64,000 nt of DNA from Firmicutes bacterium AM31-12AC (GTDB taxonomy: Bacteria > Bacillota > Clostridia > Lachnospirales > Lachnospiraceae), in assembly GCA_003480425.1 (NCBI GenBank), contig QUJA01000007.1, forward strand, positions 41,048 to 105,047, given 5' to 3'. The number at the start of each line of letters is the position of its first letter. Positions within the stretch are counted from its first letter, which is position 1. The position numbers and the translations under genes were made by a program. The notes beneath the pieces were generated by a model. It did no database searches. It was not told the DNA's origin and saw nothing but the letters and a program-made list of their open reading frames with translations. This document shows, piece by piece, positions 27,967-38,142 of the stretch.

Positions 27967-28109
27967 TCTAGCACAAGCAAGGTAAATATAAAAAAGAACC
28001 CTCGACACAAGTTTACTTGTGAGCGAGGGTTCTTTTTTATATTTATCGTGCGACGCACGGATAGCGAGATGAAGCGAAGCGGAATCGAGCTAAGAGTGCT
28101 TGTGCTAGA
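27967..28109. repeat. Nested inverted repeats and terminator after tsf
   Basis: Core terminator: a perfect 21-bp stem (27984-28004 with 28024-28044), containing GAACCCTCG/CGAGGGTTC, topped by CACAAG/CTTGTG, with a T-run. It is flanked by an outer 13-bp inverted repeat TCTAGCACAAGCA (27967-27979) and TGCTTGTGCTAGA (28097-28109). The 28045-28096 interval carries ACGGATAGCGA, repeated at 28112. No ORF. Confidence 0.7.
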
Positions 28110-28155
28110 CACACGGATAGCGATTATTAAATTTCATAAATATCACAAAAACATA

Positions 28156-28195
28156 TTGACAAATACTTTTATAATGATATAATTTGATAGTCAAA
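28156..28195 (+). promoter_or_regulatory. Fatty-acid operon promoter with FabT-like operator
   Basis: TTGACA (28156-28161), 16-base spacer, TATAAT (28178-28183). The palindrome TTTGATAGTCAAA (28183-28195) overlaps the end of the -10 box and the start region; it matches the TTTGA-N3-TCAAA pattern of FabT-type MarR repressors. A FabT-like gene lies at 37651. Confidence 0.75.
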
Positions 28196-28285
28196 ATATT
28201 TTAAAACAAAAATAAATGGCGGAAAGAAGTTGCTGTTAATAAATGAGCTAATCAGATGATTATGACCGGCAACAGGAAGAGGACT

Positions 28286-29251
28286 ATGGTAGGAAGAATA
28301 AGCGGAACAGGTTCCTATATTCCAAAAGAAGTGTGGGATAACCAAGTCTTAACTCAATTGGTTGATACCAGTGATGAGTGGATACAGGAACGTACTGGTG
28401 TGGCGAGACGCCACATAGCAGGAAAAAATGAAACAACTGCATATATGGCAGCAGAAGCAGCAAAGAGGGCACTGGAAGATGCCAATGTCTCAGCACAAGA
28501 GATTGACTTAATCTTGGTTGCAACGATTTCGCCCGGAAGGATTATGCCGAGTACATCATGTGAAGTACAGGCAATGATAGAGGCAAAACGCGCTACGTGT
28601 TTTGATCTGAATGCAGCATGTACAGGATTCTTATTTGCGCTGAATACCGCGCAAGCTTACATCAAACAGGGAATTTATTCTAAAGTCTTGGTAATTGGTA
28701 CAGAGAGCTTATCAAATCTGGTGAATTGGAAAGACAGGGGTACATGTATCTTGTTTGGTGATGGAGCCGGTGCAGTTGTGTTAGAGGCATCAGAAGAAGG
28801 AAGATACGCACAGTATACACAGTCTATAGGATGTGATGGAGAAGTTTTAACGGTTGACTGCCGCAATCAAAAACAATATGAAAGTCAGCCTTGTGCAGAA
28901 GAAACATTTATCCAGATGGATGGACGTGAAGTATTCAAATTTGCGGTATCGAAAGTACCGGAGGCAATTGGAGAACTGCTAAAACAAGAAGAGAAAAACG
29001 TAGAGGATATTTCCCAATTTATCTTACATCAGGCCAATAAGCGGATTGTGCAATCTGTTTCAAAACGAATGAAAGTGGACATAAAATATTTCCCAACAAA
29101 TATGGAAGAATATGGAAACACGTCATCAGCCAGTATCCCGATTCTATTGGATGAGTTGAATCGAAGCGGAAGACTAAAAAGAGGAACCTATCTTGTTCTT
29201 GCAGGATTTGGAGCAGGACTGTCATATGGAGCAAGCCTGATCCAGTGGTAG
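28286..29251 (+). CDS. fabH: Beta-ketoacyl-ACP synthase III
   Basis: Starts fatty-acid synthesis by condensing acetyl-CoA with malonyl-ACP. The catalytic triad is visible: Cys in DLNAACTGFLFAL, His in FILHQANKRIV and Asn in EEYGNTSSASIP. The C-terminus GFGAGLSYGASLIQW is typical. ATG 28286 (MVGRISGTGSYIPK) follows GGAAGAGG and gives 321 residues, the family norm; an upstream ATG at 28256 in frame is less likely. First gene of the operon. Confidence 0.95.
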   Translation: MVGRISGTGSYIPKEVWDNQVLTQLVDTSDEWIQERTGVARRHIAGKNETTAYMAAEAAKRALEDANVSAQEIDLILVATISPGRIMPSTSCEVQAMIEAKRATCFDLNAACTGFLFALNTAQAYIKQGIYSKVLVIGTESLSNLVNWKDRGTCILFGDGAGAVVLEASEEGRYAQYTQSIGCDGEVLTVDCRNQKQYESQPCAEETFIQMDGREVFKFAVSKVPEAIGELLKQEEKNVEDISQFILHQANKRIVQSVSKRMKVDIKYFPTNMEEYGNTSSASIPILLDELNRSGRLKRGTYLVLAGFGAGLSYGASLIQW

Positions 29252-29259
29252 TAGATAAA

Positions 29260-29272
29260 TAAGACTATCAAA
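29260..29272 (+). promoter_or_regulatory. Second FabT-like half-conserved site before acpP
   Basis: TAAGACTATCAAA: the right half TCAAA and spacer match the box at 28183 in reverse orientation, and the left half matches partly. It lies 40 bases upstream of acpP. Could tune an internal promoter. Confidence 0.4.
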
Positions 29273-29309
29273 TTTAAAACAAAATGGAAATAAAAAGGAG
29301 ATTAAAATC

Positions 29310-29537
29310 ATGATGGAAAGAATTAAAGAAATCGTAGCAGATTCATTAGGAGTAGATGTAGATTCATTGACAGCAGAGACAAGATTTAAAGAGGATTTGG
29401 AAGCAGATTCACTTGATCTGTTTGAAATGGTAATGGCAATCGAAGAAGAGTTCGACGTAAAAATCGAGACAGAAGAATTAGAAAATATTAAGACACTTGG
29501 AGATATCGAAAAAGAAGTAGAAAAATTGCAGGCATAG
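29310..29537 (+). CDS. acpP: Acyl carrier protein
   Basis: A 75-residue acidic carrier of growing acyl chains. The phosphopantetheine serine is in EADSLDLFEMVMAIEE (about Ser36-38). AAGGAG lies eight bases before the ATG. Located between fabH and fabK as in many Clostridia and Streptococci. Confidence 0.97.
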   Translation: MMERIKEIVADSLGVDVDSLTAETRFKEDLEADSLDLFEMVMAIEEEFDVKIETEELENIKTLGDIEKEVEKLQA

Positions 29538-29591
29538 AAAATTTGATTGATGCAAAGTAAGAGCGCAGACATACGGGAGGCAATTAATTAT

Positions 29592-30530
29592 ATGAAAACG
29601 GAAGTTACCGAATTACTTGGAATTGAATATCCAATCATTCAAGGCGGAATGGCATGGGTGGCAGAATATCACCTTGCCGCAGCAGTATCTGAGGCAGGCG
29701 GACTTGGCATTATCGGTGCATCTAGTGCACCGGCAGACTGGGTACGCGAGCAGGTAAGAGAGGCAAAGAAACTGACAGATAAACCATTTGGAGTAAATAT
29801 TATGTTGCTCAATCCAAATGCCGATGAAGTTGCAAAAGTAATCGTTGAAGAAGGCGTACAGGTTGTTACAACAGGTGCAGGAAATCCGGAAAAATATATG
29901 GAAATGTGGAAAGCAGCTGGTGTGAAAGTGATTCCGGTGGTTGCTTCCGTAGCGCAGGCAGTCCGTATGGAACGATGTGGAGCAGATGCTGTTGTTTGTG
30001 AAGGTTGTGAAGCCGGAGGTCATATCGGAGAATCTACAACGATGGTGCTTGTTCCACAGGTAGCAGATGCAGTTTCTATTCCGGTTATTGCAGCAGGTGG
30101 AATAGCAGACGGTCGTGGTGTAGCGGCAGCATTTATGCTCGGTGCGAAAGCTGTTCAGGTAGGAACTCATTTTGTTGTTACAGAAGAGTCACAGGTTCAT
30201 GAAAATTATAAAGAGCGTATTCTGAAAGCAAAAGACATCGATACTAAGGTTACAGGAAGAACAACAGGTCATCCGGTGCGTGCACTTCGCAATCAGATGA
30301 CAAGAGAATACTTAAAGAAAGAAGCAGCAGGAGCATCTTTTGAAGAACTGGAATTAATGACACTGGGTGGTCTTAGAAAAGCTGTTGTTGAAGGAGACGT
30401 TACGACAGGAAGCGTAATGGCAGGTCAGAGTGCCGGTATGGTAAAAGAAAAAATGACCTGTGCACAGCTTATCCAAAAGTTAAACAATGAGGCAGAATAT
30501 TTATTGAAAGGAACGAAAATCCATGAATAA
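29592..30530 (+). CDS. fabK: Enoyl-ACP reductase II (FMN-dependent, FabK)
   Basis: Carries out the last reduction of each elongation cycle; the FMN enzyme replaces FabI in this organism. A nitronate-monooxygenase-like TIM barrel with IEYPIIQGGMAWVAEYHLAAAVSEAGGLGIIG, GCEAGGHIGE and IPVIAAGGIADGRG. The ATG 29592 (MKTEVTELLG) follows GGGAGG; an upstream frame extension (MMQSKS) lacks a site. Overlaps fabD by eight bases. Confidence 0.95.
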   Translation: MKTEVTELLGIEYPIIQGGMAWVAEYHLAAAVSEAGGLGIIGASSAPADWVREQVREAKKLTDKPFGVNIMLLNPNADEVAKVIVEEGVQVVTTGAGNPEKYMEMWKAAGVKVIPVVASVAQAVRMERCGADAVVCEGCEAGGHIGESTTMVLVPQVADAVSIPVIAAGGIADGRGVAAAFMLGAKAVQVGTHFVVTEESQVHENYKERILKAKDIDTKVTGRTTGHPVRALRNQMTREYLKKEAAGASFEELELMTLGGLRKAVVEGDVTTGSVMAGQSAGMVKEKMTCAQLIQKLNNEAEYLLKGTKIHE

Positions 30531-31449
30531 ACTTGCATTTATTTTTCCAGGCCAGGGAGCACAAAAAGTGGGCATGGGTAAAGATTTCTATGAAACATTT
30601 GATAACGTAAAAGAAATATTTGACAGTGCATGCGAATGGCTTGACCTGGATATAAAAGCACTTTGCTTTGAGGAAAATGATAAGCTGGATCTGACAGAGT
30701 ATTCGCAGCCTGCATTAGTAACTACTTGTCTGGCGATGGCAGATGTATTACGAAATAAAGGAATTGAACCGGATATTTCGGCAGGGTTAAGTCTTGGAGA
30801 GTATTGTGCTATTGCAACAGCTGGGGCAATCAGCGTGGAAGATGCGATTACGACTGTAAGAAAACGAGGAATCCTTATGGAGCAGGCAGTTCCGGCGGGG
30901 CAAGGAGCAATGGCAGCGGTTCTTGGTATGACAGCGGAAGAAATTGATGAAGTAGTCGACGCAATTTCGGATGTTAGTGTAGCGAATTATAACTGTCCGG
31001 GACAAATTGTAATCACAGGAAAAAAAGAATCCGTAGAAGAAGCCAGCAAAAAATTGCAGGAAGCAGGGGCAAAAAGGGTAGTTCCGTTAAATGTAAGCGG
31101 ACCATTTCATTCAGCAATGCTTGAAGAAGCAGGTGAGAAACTTGCAGATGTATTAGAAAAAGTGACAATTTCTGAATTACAAATCCCGTACGTTACAAAT
31201 GTAACAGCAGAATTTGTAAAGAATCATCAGAAAATCAGAAGTCTTTTGGCAAAACAGATTTCATCACCTGTAAAATGGCAGCAAAGTGTAGAAGCGATGA
31301 TAGCAGAAGGTGTGGATACTTTTGTAGAAATCGGACCTGGCAAAACACTTGCAGGGTTTATGAGAAAAATTAATCGTAATGTAAAAGTGTACAATGTACA
31401 GACGGTAGAGGATATCGAGAAAGTTGTACAAGAATGTAGTAGAAAATAG
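30523..31449 (+). CDS. fabD: Malonyl-CoA:ACP transacylase
   Basis: Loads malonate onto ACP. FIFPGQGAQKVGMGKDF at the start, the catalytic serine in AGLSLGEYCAIATAGA (near 92), the arginine in TTVRKRGILMEQA, and the histidine in GPFHSAMLEEAG. 308 residues. Starts inside the end of fabK, implying coupled translation. Confidence 0.96.
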   Translation: MNKLAFIFPGQGAQKVGMGKDFYETFDNVKEIFDSACEWLDLDIKALCFEENDKLDLTEYSQPALVTTCLAMADVLRNKGIEPDISAGLSLGEYCAIATAGAISVEDAITTVRKRGILMEQAVPAGQGAMAAVLGMTAEEIDEVVDAISDVSVANYNCPGQIVITGKKESVEEASKKLQEAGAKRVVPLNVSGPFHSAMLEEAGEKLADVLEKVTISELQIPYVTNVTAEFVKNHQKIRSLLAKQISSPVKWQQSVEAMIAEGVDTFVEIGPGKTLAGFMRKINRNVKVYNVQTVEDIEKVVQECSRK

Positions 31450-31463
31450 AGAGGTTACAGACT

Positions 31464-32204
31464 ATGTCAGAAAAGAAAATTGCAATTGTAACAGGAGCAT
31501 CTAGAGGAATAGGAAAAGCAATTGCCTTAGAACTTGCAAGACAGGGTATTTTTGTTGTTATAAATTACAATGGTTCAAAAGAAAAAGCAGAGGAAGCGTT
31601 GAGAACAATCCAAAATGAGGGTGGAGATGGAGTGATTTATCAGTGTAATGTGGCTGATTTCGAGGCATGCAAGACATTTATAGAGGATATTGTATCAACT
31701 TATGGAAGGATTGATATTCTTGTAAATAATGCCGGAATTACAAAAGACGGTCTGCTGATGCGTATGAGCGAAGCTGATTTTTCTGAGGTAGTCGATATCA
31801 ATCTGAAAGGAACGTTCCACTGCATTCATCATGTGGCACGTCCAATGTTAAAGCAGAAATCAGGAAGGATCATCAATCTTGCATCGGTAGTTGCTTTACA
31901 CGGAAATGCAGGCCAGGTAAATTATGCGGCATCAAAAGCAGGAATTATCGGCATGACAAAATCTGCGGCAAAAGAGCTTGCATCCAGACATATTACAGTT
32001 AATGCAATTGCACCGGGATTTATTCAGACAGATATGACAGCGGTACTTTCTGAAAAAGTAAAAGAATTAACGAAGACACAGATTCCAATGGGAACATTTG
32101 GACGACCGGAAGACGTAGCAAAGGCAGTAGCATTTCTGGCATCTGAGGAAGCCGGATATATTACAGGGCAAGTGCTGTGTGTAGATGGCGGAATGGCAAT
32201 GTAG
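31464..32204 (+). CDS. fabG: 3-oxoacyl-ACP reductase
   Basis: NADPH-dependent short-chain dehydrogenase, 246 residues. The cofactor motif TGASRGIGKAIA, NNAG (about 88-91), the catalytic Ser in LASVVAL and YAASKAG, and the C-terminal GQVLCVDGGMAM are standard. A GAGAGGTTA site precedes the ATG. Tightly spaced after fabD. Confidence 0.97.
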   Translation: MSEKKIAIVTGASRGIGKAIALELARQGIFVVINYNGSKEKAEEALRTIQNEGGDGVIYQCNVADFEACKTFIEDIVSTYGRIDILVNNAGITKDGLLMRMSEADFSEVVDINLKGTFHCIHHVARPMLKQKSGRIINLASVVALHGNAGQVNYAASKAGIIGMTKSAAKELASRHITVNAIAPGFIQTDMTAVLSEKVKELTKTQIPMGTFGRPEDVAKAVAFLASEEAGYITGQVLCVDGGMAM

Positions 32205-32232
32205 AAGAGTACGAACAATAGATGGAGGCATT

Positions 32233-33470
32233 ATGAAAAGAAGAGTAGTAGTAACAGGGCTTGGTGCGATTACACCAATTGGAAATGATGTAGAATCTTT
32301 TTGGAGTGGCATCAAAGCAGGACATGTTGGAATCAGTGAAATCACACGATTTGATACAACAGATTACAAAGTAAAAATAGCTGCGGAAGTAAAAGATTTT
32401 TCGGGAAAAGATATCCTTGGGTTTAGAACAGCAAAGAGAATGGAATTGTTCTCGCAATATGCAGTTGCAGCAGCAATGGAAGCTGTAAAAGATGCAGGTC
32501 TTGATATGGAAAAAGAAGATCCGTTTCGCGTCGGCGTGATCGTTGGCTCTGGAGTGGGAAGCCTGCAGGCAGCGGAAACCGGAGTGGAGAAAATCCTGAC
32601 AAAAGGACCATCGAGAGTGGATCCGTTAATCGTTCCTAAAATGATTACAAACATGGCAGCAGGAAATGTATCTATCGCTGTAGGTGCACGTGGAAAATGT
32701 ACAAATGTAGCAACAGCATGTGCGACAGGTACACACTGCATCGGGGATGCATTTCGTGCAATCCAGTATGGCGATGCGGATGTGATGTTGGCAGGAGGAA
32801 CAGAAAGTTCCATTTGTCCAATAGGAGTAGCTGGATTTACCAGCCTGACAGCATTGTCAGAAAGCAATGATCCACTGAGAGCATCGATTCCATTTGATAA
32901 AGACAGGGACGGATTTGTTATGGGTGAAGGTGCAGGAATTGTAGTTCTGGAGGAATTAGAGCATGCAGTTTCAAGAGGGGCACAAATTTTAGCAGAAGTT
33001 GTAGGATACGGTGCCACAGCAGATGCTTTCCATATTACATCACCGGCAGAAGATGGAGCGGTGCAGCAAGGGCTATGGTGGATGCAATGAAAGAAGCAGA
33101 TGTAAAACCGGAACAGATTGAATACGTCAATGCACATGGTACAAGCACACATCATAATGATTTGTTTGAAACACGTGCAGTGAAGGCAGCTTTTGGCGAT
33201 GCAGCATCAAATTTAAAAATCAATTCTACAAAGTCTATGATTGGCCATCTGCTTGGAGCAGCAGGAGCAGTAGAATTTATTGTCTGTGTAAAATCTATTT
33301 TAGATGGATTTATCCACCAGACAGTCGGAACGCAAGAAGTGGATGAGGAGCTTGATTTGAATTATATGGTTGGAGCACCGGCAGAACAGGAAATTACATA
33401 TGCGATGAGTAATTCACTTGGATTTGGCGGACATAATGGAAGTATATTGATTAAAAAATATGAAGCATAA
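32233..33470 (+). CDS. fabF: Beta-ketoacyl-ACP synthase II, split by one-base deletion
   Basis: Elongating condensing enzyme. The first frame from MKRRVVVTGLGAITPIG (32233, GGAGG-type site upstream) contains the catalytic Cys in TACATGTHCIGDA and ends at 33090. The second frame carries VNAHGTSTHHND and KSMIGHLLGAAGAVE, the two catalytic histidines, through NSLGFGGHNGS. Adding one G in GCGGTG at 33060-33061 joins them (SPAEDGAGAARAMVDAMKEA) into a 412-residue protein. Essential pathway gene; a sequence error is likely. Confidence 0.92.
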
Positions 33471-33518
33471 AAATTCATTTCATATGGTGTATACAGAGTG
33501 ATATGTAAGGGGATAAAT

Positions 33519-33964
33519 ATGGATTTTGAACAGATTATAGAATTAATAGATCATGTCTCTGCTTCGGAATTGTCTTCTTTTCATTATGAAAATGGAGACA
33601 CAAAGATTTCAATGAAGGCAGGAAAAAAAGTTGTATTGGGGACAAATACAACAGAAAAAATGTAGAACAGATTATTTTAAAAGATGACACAGTAACAACT
33701 ATACAGCAGGAAAAGAAAGTGGCACCAGAAGGAAAAATCATTAAATCTCCGTTGGTTGGAACATTCTATGCAGCTCCTGCTGAAGATGCACCTGCATTTG
33801 TAAATGTAGGGGATACGGTAAAAAAAGGACAGGTCGTTGCGATTGTTGAGGCAATGAAGCTGATGAATGATATTGAAAGCGATTTTGATGGAAAAATAGT
33901 CGAAATTTATGTAGAAAATGGAGATGCGGTAGAATATGGACAGCCGTTATTTTGCGTTGAGTAG
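33519..33964 (+). CDS. accB: Biotin carboxyl carrier protein, split by one-base deletion
   Basis: Carries biotin between AccC and AccDA. MDFEQIIELIDHVSASELSSF from ATG 33519 hits TAG at 33663-33665. Restoring a seventh A in the run 33655-33660 continues NVEQIILKDDT into the Pro/Glu linker and the biotinyl domain, IIKSPLVGTFYAAPAEDAPAF and VAIVEAMKLMNDIESD, where the Lys is biotinylated. Length becomes about 148 residues. AAGGGG precedes the ATG. Confidence 0.92.
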
Positions 33965-33998
33965 AGGTCTTGATAAATGGCAGATGGAGGAAATGTAG

Positions 33999-34427
33999 AT
34001 GAATCATTTAGATGTAAAACAGATTGAGGAAATCATTCCTCATCGACATCCATTTTTGTTAGTGGATTATATTGAAGATTATGTACCGGGGGAATATGCT
34101 GTCGGATATAAATGCGTAACATTTCGTGAAGATTTTTTTAAAGGACATTTTCCACAGCAGCCGGTAATGCCGGGTGTCTTGATCGTAGAAGCACTGGCGC
34201 AGACCGGAGCAGTTGCAATTCTTTCACAGGAAGAAAACAAAGGGAAGATTGCGTTCTTTGGAGGAATTGATAAATGCCGTTTTAAAAGAAAGGTCGTTCC
34301 GGGAGACAAGCTTCGTCTGGAAACAAAAATTATCAAACAAAAAGGACCAGTAGGTATTGGAGAAGCAATTGCTACTGTTGATGGAAAAGTTGCAGTAAAA
34401 GCAGAACTGACATTTATGATTGGATAA
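33999..34427 (+). CDS. fabZ: 3-hydroxyacyl-ACP dehydratase
   Basis: 142-residue hot-dog-fold dehydratase. [17 protein letters not shown] holds the catalytic His, and [20 protein letters not shown] the catalytic Glu. GGAGG lies six bases before the ATG. It lies between accB and accC, as in related operons. Confidence 0.97.
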   Translation: MNHLDVKQIEEIIPHRHPFLLVDYIEDYVPGEYAVGYKCVTFREDFFKGHFPQQPVMPGVLIVEALAQTGAVAILSQEENKGKIAFFGGIDKCRFKRKVVPGDKLRLETKIIKQKGPVGIGEAIATVDGKVAVKAELTFMIG

Positions 34428-34438
34428 GGTGTTGAAGT

Positions 34439-35803
34439 ATGATTCAGAAATTATTGATTGCCAACAGAGGAGAAATCGCGGTGCGAATTATTCGTGCATG
34501 CAGAGAAATGGGGATAGAGTCTGTAGCTGTTTATTCAGAGGCGGATCAGGAAAGTCTCCATACACAGCTGGCAGATGAAGCAGTCTGTATAGGGCCGAGT
34601 GCTTCATCAGAGAGTTATTTAAATATGGAAAGTATTATCAGTGCGGCGATGGTGACAGGTGCAGATGCAATTCATCCGGGATTTGGATTTCTGTCTGAAA
34701 ATGCAAAATTTGCTCAGTTGTGTGAACAATGTGGAATCACCTTTGTAGGACCAAATTCTTCCGTAATTCAATGTCTTGGAAATAAGCAGGAAGCCAGAAA
34801 CACAATGACACGTGCAGGTGTGCCTGTCATTCCGGGAACAGATGAGTCTGTGCTGGATGTGGAAACAGGATTAAAAGAGGCAGAAAGAATCGGTTATCCG
34901 GTTATTATCAAAGCAGCTCTTGGAGGCGGCGGAAAAGGAATGCGTGTTGCATATTCAGAAAATGAATTTACAAAAGCATTTCAGACAGCACAAAAGGAAG
35001 CAAAGATGGCATTTGCAGATGAAACCATGTATATAGAGCATTTTGTAGAACATCCGCGACACATTGAATTTCAGATTCTGGCTGATTCAAAAGGAAATGT
35101 AATTCATCTTGGAGAGCGTGATTGTTCTATCCAAAGAAATCATCAGAAGATGATAGAAGAATCTCCTTCGGCAGCGGTTTCTGAAGAATTAAGACAGAAA
35201 ATGGGAGAAGCGGCAGTGAAAGCTGCGAAAGCTGCTCATTATGAAAATGCCGGAACAATTGAATTTTTGTTAGAGAAAAATGAAAAATTTTATTTTATGG
35301 AAATGAATACTCGTATACAAGTGGAACATCCAGTAACAGAGTGTGTAACAGGCTTAGATCTCATCAAAGAACAGATCAAAATTGCGTCAGGAGAACCACT
35401 TTCAATCACACAGAAAGATGTTAAAATCCAGGGACATGCAATTGAATGCAGAATCAATGCAGAAAATCCAATGAAACATTTTCGGCCTTCTCCGGGACAG
35501 ATTACAGAGCTACATTTACCGGGAGGTCAGGGGATTCGTGTAGATACGGATATTTACAGTGGCTATCATATTTCACCATATTATGATTCCATGCTGGCAA
35601 AGTTAATTGTCTGCGGTAAAACGAGAGAAGATGCCATTGCGAAAATGCAGAGTGCTCTTGGCGAAGTTATTATAGAGGGAATTGATACAAATGTCGATTA
35701 TCAGTTTGAGATACTACAAAATCCAGATTATCAGGCAGGTAATTTTGACATTGAATTTTTAAATACGCATGTAATTGCAGGAGTAAATATCAATGAAATT
35801 TAA
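34439..35803 (+). CDS. accC: Acetyl-CoA carboxylase, biotin carboxylase subunit
   Basis: 454-residue ATP-grasp enzyme. [20 protein letters not shown], the glycine loop [41 protein letters not shown] and a C-terminal biotin-carboxylase domain are all present. Overlaps accDA by 11 bases. Confidence 0.97.
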   Translation: MIQKLLIANRGEIAVRIIRACREMGIESVAVYSEADQESLHTQLADEAVCIGPSASSESYLNMESIISAAMVTGADAIHPGFGFLSENAKFAQLCEQCGITFVGPNSSVIQCLGNKQEARNTMTRAGVPVIPGTDESVLDVETGLKEAERIGYPVIIKAALGGGGKGMRVAYSENEFTKAFQTAQKEAKMAFADETMYIEHFVEHPRHIEFQILADSKGNVIHLGERDCSIQRNHQKMIEESPSAAVSEELRQKMGEAAVKAAKAAHYENAGTIEFLLEKNEKFYFMEMNTRIQVEHPVTECVTGLDLIKEQIKIASGEPLSITQKDVKIQGHAIECRINAENPMKHFRPSPGQITELHLPGGQGIRVDTDIYSGYHISPYYDSMLAKLIVCGKTREDAIAKMQSALGEVIIEGIDTNVDYQFEILQNPDYQAGNFDIEFLNTHVIAGVNINEI

Positions 35804-37520
35804 GCATATGTTTAAAAGAACTGCTGTGAAAAATGATGCAGTAAATGAGAAGAAAACCAGATTTTCAGCACGAAAACCAGAAGTACCGGATGGTTTGATG
35901 AAAAAATGTAATGCTTGTAAAACCGCAGTATTTGTAGAAGAGGTTAAGCAAAATAATTATATTTGTCCACATTGCCAGAACTATTTCCGTATGCATGCAT
36001 ATCGTAGAATTCAAATGATTGCAGATCCGGATAGTTTTGAGGAATGGGATAAAGGATTGCAGACAAGAAATCCGTTACAGTTTAAAGGCTATGAAGAAAA
36101 GCTGGATAAATTAAAAGAAAAAACAGGCCTGGATGAGGCTGTTGTTACAGGTAAATTAAATATTAACGGAATACCTACAGTAGTTGCTGTATGTGACGGT
36201 CGTTTTATGATGGCGAGTATGGGAGAAGTTGTGGGAGAAAAGATCACACGCGCGGTTGAGAAAGCGACAGAAGAAAAACTTCCGATTATTATTTTTGCAT
36301 GTTCAGGAGGCGCCAGAATGCAAGAGGGGATTGTATCTTTGATGCAGATGGCAAAGACCTCAGCTGCATTAAAACGTCATAGCGATGAAGGTCTTTTATA
36401 CATCAGTGTCCTGACAGATCCTACGACGGGTGGAGTGACAGCAAGCTTTGCAATGCTTGGAGATATTATTTTAGCAGAACCAGGTGCTTTGATTGGTTTT
36501 GCCGGGCCGCGCGTGATTGAGCAGACAATTGGGCAAAAGCTGCCGGAAGGATTTCAACGTTCAGAGTTTTTATTAGAACATGGATTTATTGATGCAATCG
36601 TAGAGAGAAAAGAAATGCGCTCTACTTTATCAAAAATCTTAGATATGCATATAACAAAAACAGAACAAAATACTGAATTTGTAAAAAATAAAGAACAGAT
36701 GCAAACGGCAGCGGAAAAAGACTTAGAATGTCAGGATAAAATGAGTGCATGGGATCATGTGCAGCTTGCAAGAGATAAAAACAGACCGACAGGAAAAGAT
36801 TATATTCAACTACTTTTTTCAGATTTTGTGGAAATGCATGGAGACAGATTGTATCGAGATGATCCGGCGGTAATAGGAGGAGTTGCAAAATTCCATGGAG
36901 AGCCGGTAACGATATTAGTTCAGGAAAAAGGGTATGGCACAAAAGAAAATATTGCACACCGTTTTGGAATGGTGTCTCCGGAAGGATATAGAAAATCTCT
37001 TCGTTTAATGAAACAGGCTGAAAAATTTAACCGTCCGGTAATTTGTTTTGTTGATACACCGGGTGCGTTCTGTGGACTTGAAGCGGAAGAAAATGGACAA
37101 GGAGAAGCAATTGCCAGAAACTTATATGAATTGTCAGGCTTGAAAGTTCCGGTATTATCTGTTGTAATCGGTGAAGGCGGAAGTGGTGGAGCTCTTGCAT
37201 TTGCAGTCGCAGATGAAGTTTGGATGATGGAGCATGCAATTTATTCTATTTTGTCACCGGAAGGCTTCGCTTCTATTTTGTGGAAGGACAGTAAACGAGC
37301 AAAAGAAGCGGCGGATGTGATGAAGATGACATCACAGGATTTAAAAGCTCTAGGAATTATTGAACAGGTTATCCGAGAAGAAGAACCGCTCACCAGAGAA
37401 AATATGATGCAGCTTAAAGATAACATGGATGAGAAAATAAATTGTTTTCTGAAAAAATATAAAGCATTGTCAAAACAAGAATTGGTTCAACACCGATATA
37501 AACGATTTCGCAATATCTAA
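35793..37520 (+). CDS. accDA: Fused acetyl-CoA carboxylase carboxyltransferase, beta plus alpha
   Basis: 575 residues combining AccD and AccA, which transfer carboxylate from biotin to acetyl-CoA. The N-terminal half has the AccD C4 zinc ribbon (CNACKTAVF...YICPHC, about 38-60) and crotonase core [13 protein letters not shown] and [17 protein letters not shown] linker (about 275-315) leads to AccA with [34 protein letters not shown] and [15 protein letters not shown]. There is no stop or start between the halves and both are full, so this is a true gene fusion. Last gene of the operon. Confidence 0.95.
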   Translation: MKFKHMFKRTAVKNDAVNEKKTRFSARKPEVPDGLMKKCNACKTAVFVEEVKQNNYICPHCQNYFRMHAYRRIQMIADPDSFEEWDKGLQTRNPLQFKGYEEKLDKLKEKTGLDEAVVTGKLNINGIPTVVAVCDGRFMMASMGEVVGEKITRAVEKATEEKLPIIIFACSGGARMQEGIVSLMQMAKTSAALKRHSDEGLLYISVLTDPTTGGVTASFAMLGDIILAEPGALIGFAGPRVIEQTIGQKLPEGFQRSEFLLEHGFIDAIVERKEMRSTLSKILDMHITKTEQNTEFVKNKEQMQTAAEKDLECQDKMSAWDHVQLARDKNRPTGKDYIQLLFSDFVEMHGDRLYRDDPAVIGGVAKFHGEPVTILVQEKGYGTKENIAHRFGMVSPEGYRKSLRLMKQAEKFNRPVICFVDTPGAFCGLEAEENGQGEAIARNLYELSGLKVPVLSVVIGEGGSGGALAFAVADEVWMMEHAIYSILSPEGFASILWKDSKRAKEAADVMKMTSQDLKALGIIEQVIREEEPLTRENMMQLKDNMDEKINCFLKKYKALSKQELVQHRYKRFRNI

Positions 37521-37650
37521 AAAATAGTGGTTTCCATCTTGTCAACGTGTTATACTATATTGGATTGGAGAAGATAAGACATATTAAAACAAAAGTGAAG
37601 TGTTTAAAAGAAATATGTCTTAAACAATAGAAAAGACAGGAGAGAACGCT

Positions 37651-38103
37651 GTGGATAACCGAAAGATAATAAACGATGTTCTTGTACATTTATTTAATGA
37701 GATATTGCAGCTGGAAGAAGAGGCAATTATTACAGAAGAATATAAAGATATCACCAATAATGATATGCACATCATTGAGGCGGTTGGACTTGACGGAGGA
37801 AATATGTCCTCTATTGCGGCAAAGTTAAAAGTAACAGTTGGTTCCTTGACGACTTCTATGAACGGGCTTGTAAATAAAGGATATACTGAACGAAAACGAG
37901 GAGAGAAGGATCGTCGTGTTGTAAATATTTATCTGACTGAAAAAGGAAGAAAAGCATATCATCATCATGCAGAATATCATGAGCAGATGACAGATGCAGT
38001 AATGAGACAATTAAATGAAGAAGAGATAGGAGTTCTTGTTAAAACATTAAATGGACTCAGTGAATTCTTCTATCAATACGAACAAAAAGAGAAGCGGAAT
38101 TAA
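37651..38103 (+). CDS. fabT: MarR-family regulator, FabT-like
   Basis: 150 residues; winged-helix MarR domain with NDMHIIEAVGLDGGNMSSIAAKL, VTVGSLTTSMNGLVNKGYTER and DRRVVNIYLTEKGRKAY, close to FabT, the acyl-ACP-responsive repressor of streptococcal fab genes. It starts at GTG with AGGAGAG upstream. Position right after the fab/acc operon and the TTTGA-N3-TCAAA box before fabH support that role. The gene has its own upstream promoter region, 37521-37650. Confidence 0.82.
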   Translation: MDNRKIINDVLVHLFNEILQLEEEAIITEEYKDITNNDMHIIEAVGLDGGNMSSIAAKLKVTVGSLTTSMNGLVNKGYTERKRGEKDRRVVNIYLTEKGRKAYHHHAEYHEQMTDAVMRQLNEEEIGVLVKTLNGLSEFFYQYEQKEKRN

Positions 38104-38117
38104 TCGCTTCTCTTTTT
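38084..38117. terminator. Bidirectional terminator between fabT and glgD
   Basis: AAAAAGAGAAGCG (38084-38096) pairs perfectly with CGCTTCTCTTTTT (38105-38117); serves both convergent genes. Confidence 0.88.
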
Positions 38118-38142
38118 GTCTTAGAAAAATGTAATATAATGG

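Noticed and set aside
29613..30170. Minus-strand ORF of 185 codons opposite fabK
   Set aside because: Cys/His/Asn-rich translation typical of an antisense frame; fabK on the other strand is certain.
32364..33155. Minus-strand ORF of 263 codons opposite fabF
   Set aside because: It is a shadow of the fabF coding frame, with low-complexity Ser/Pro/Thr-rich translation and no ribosome site.
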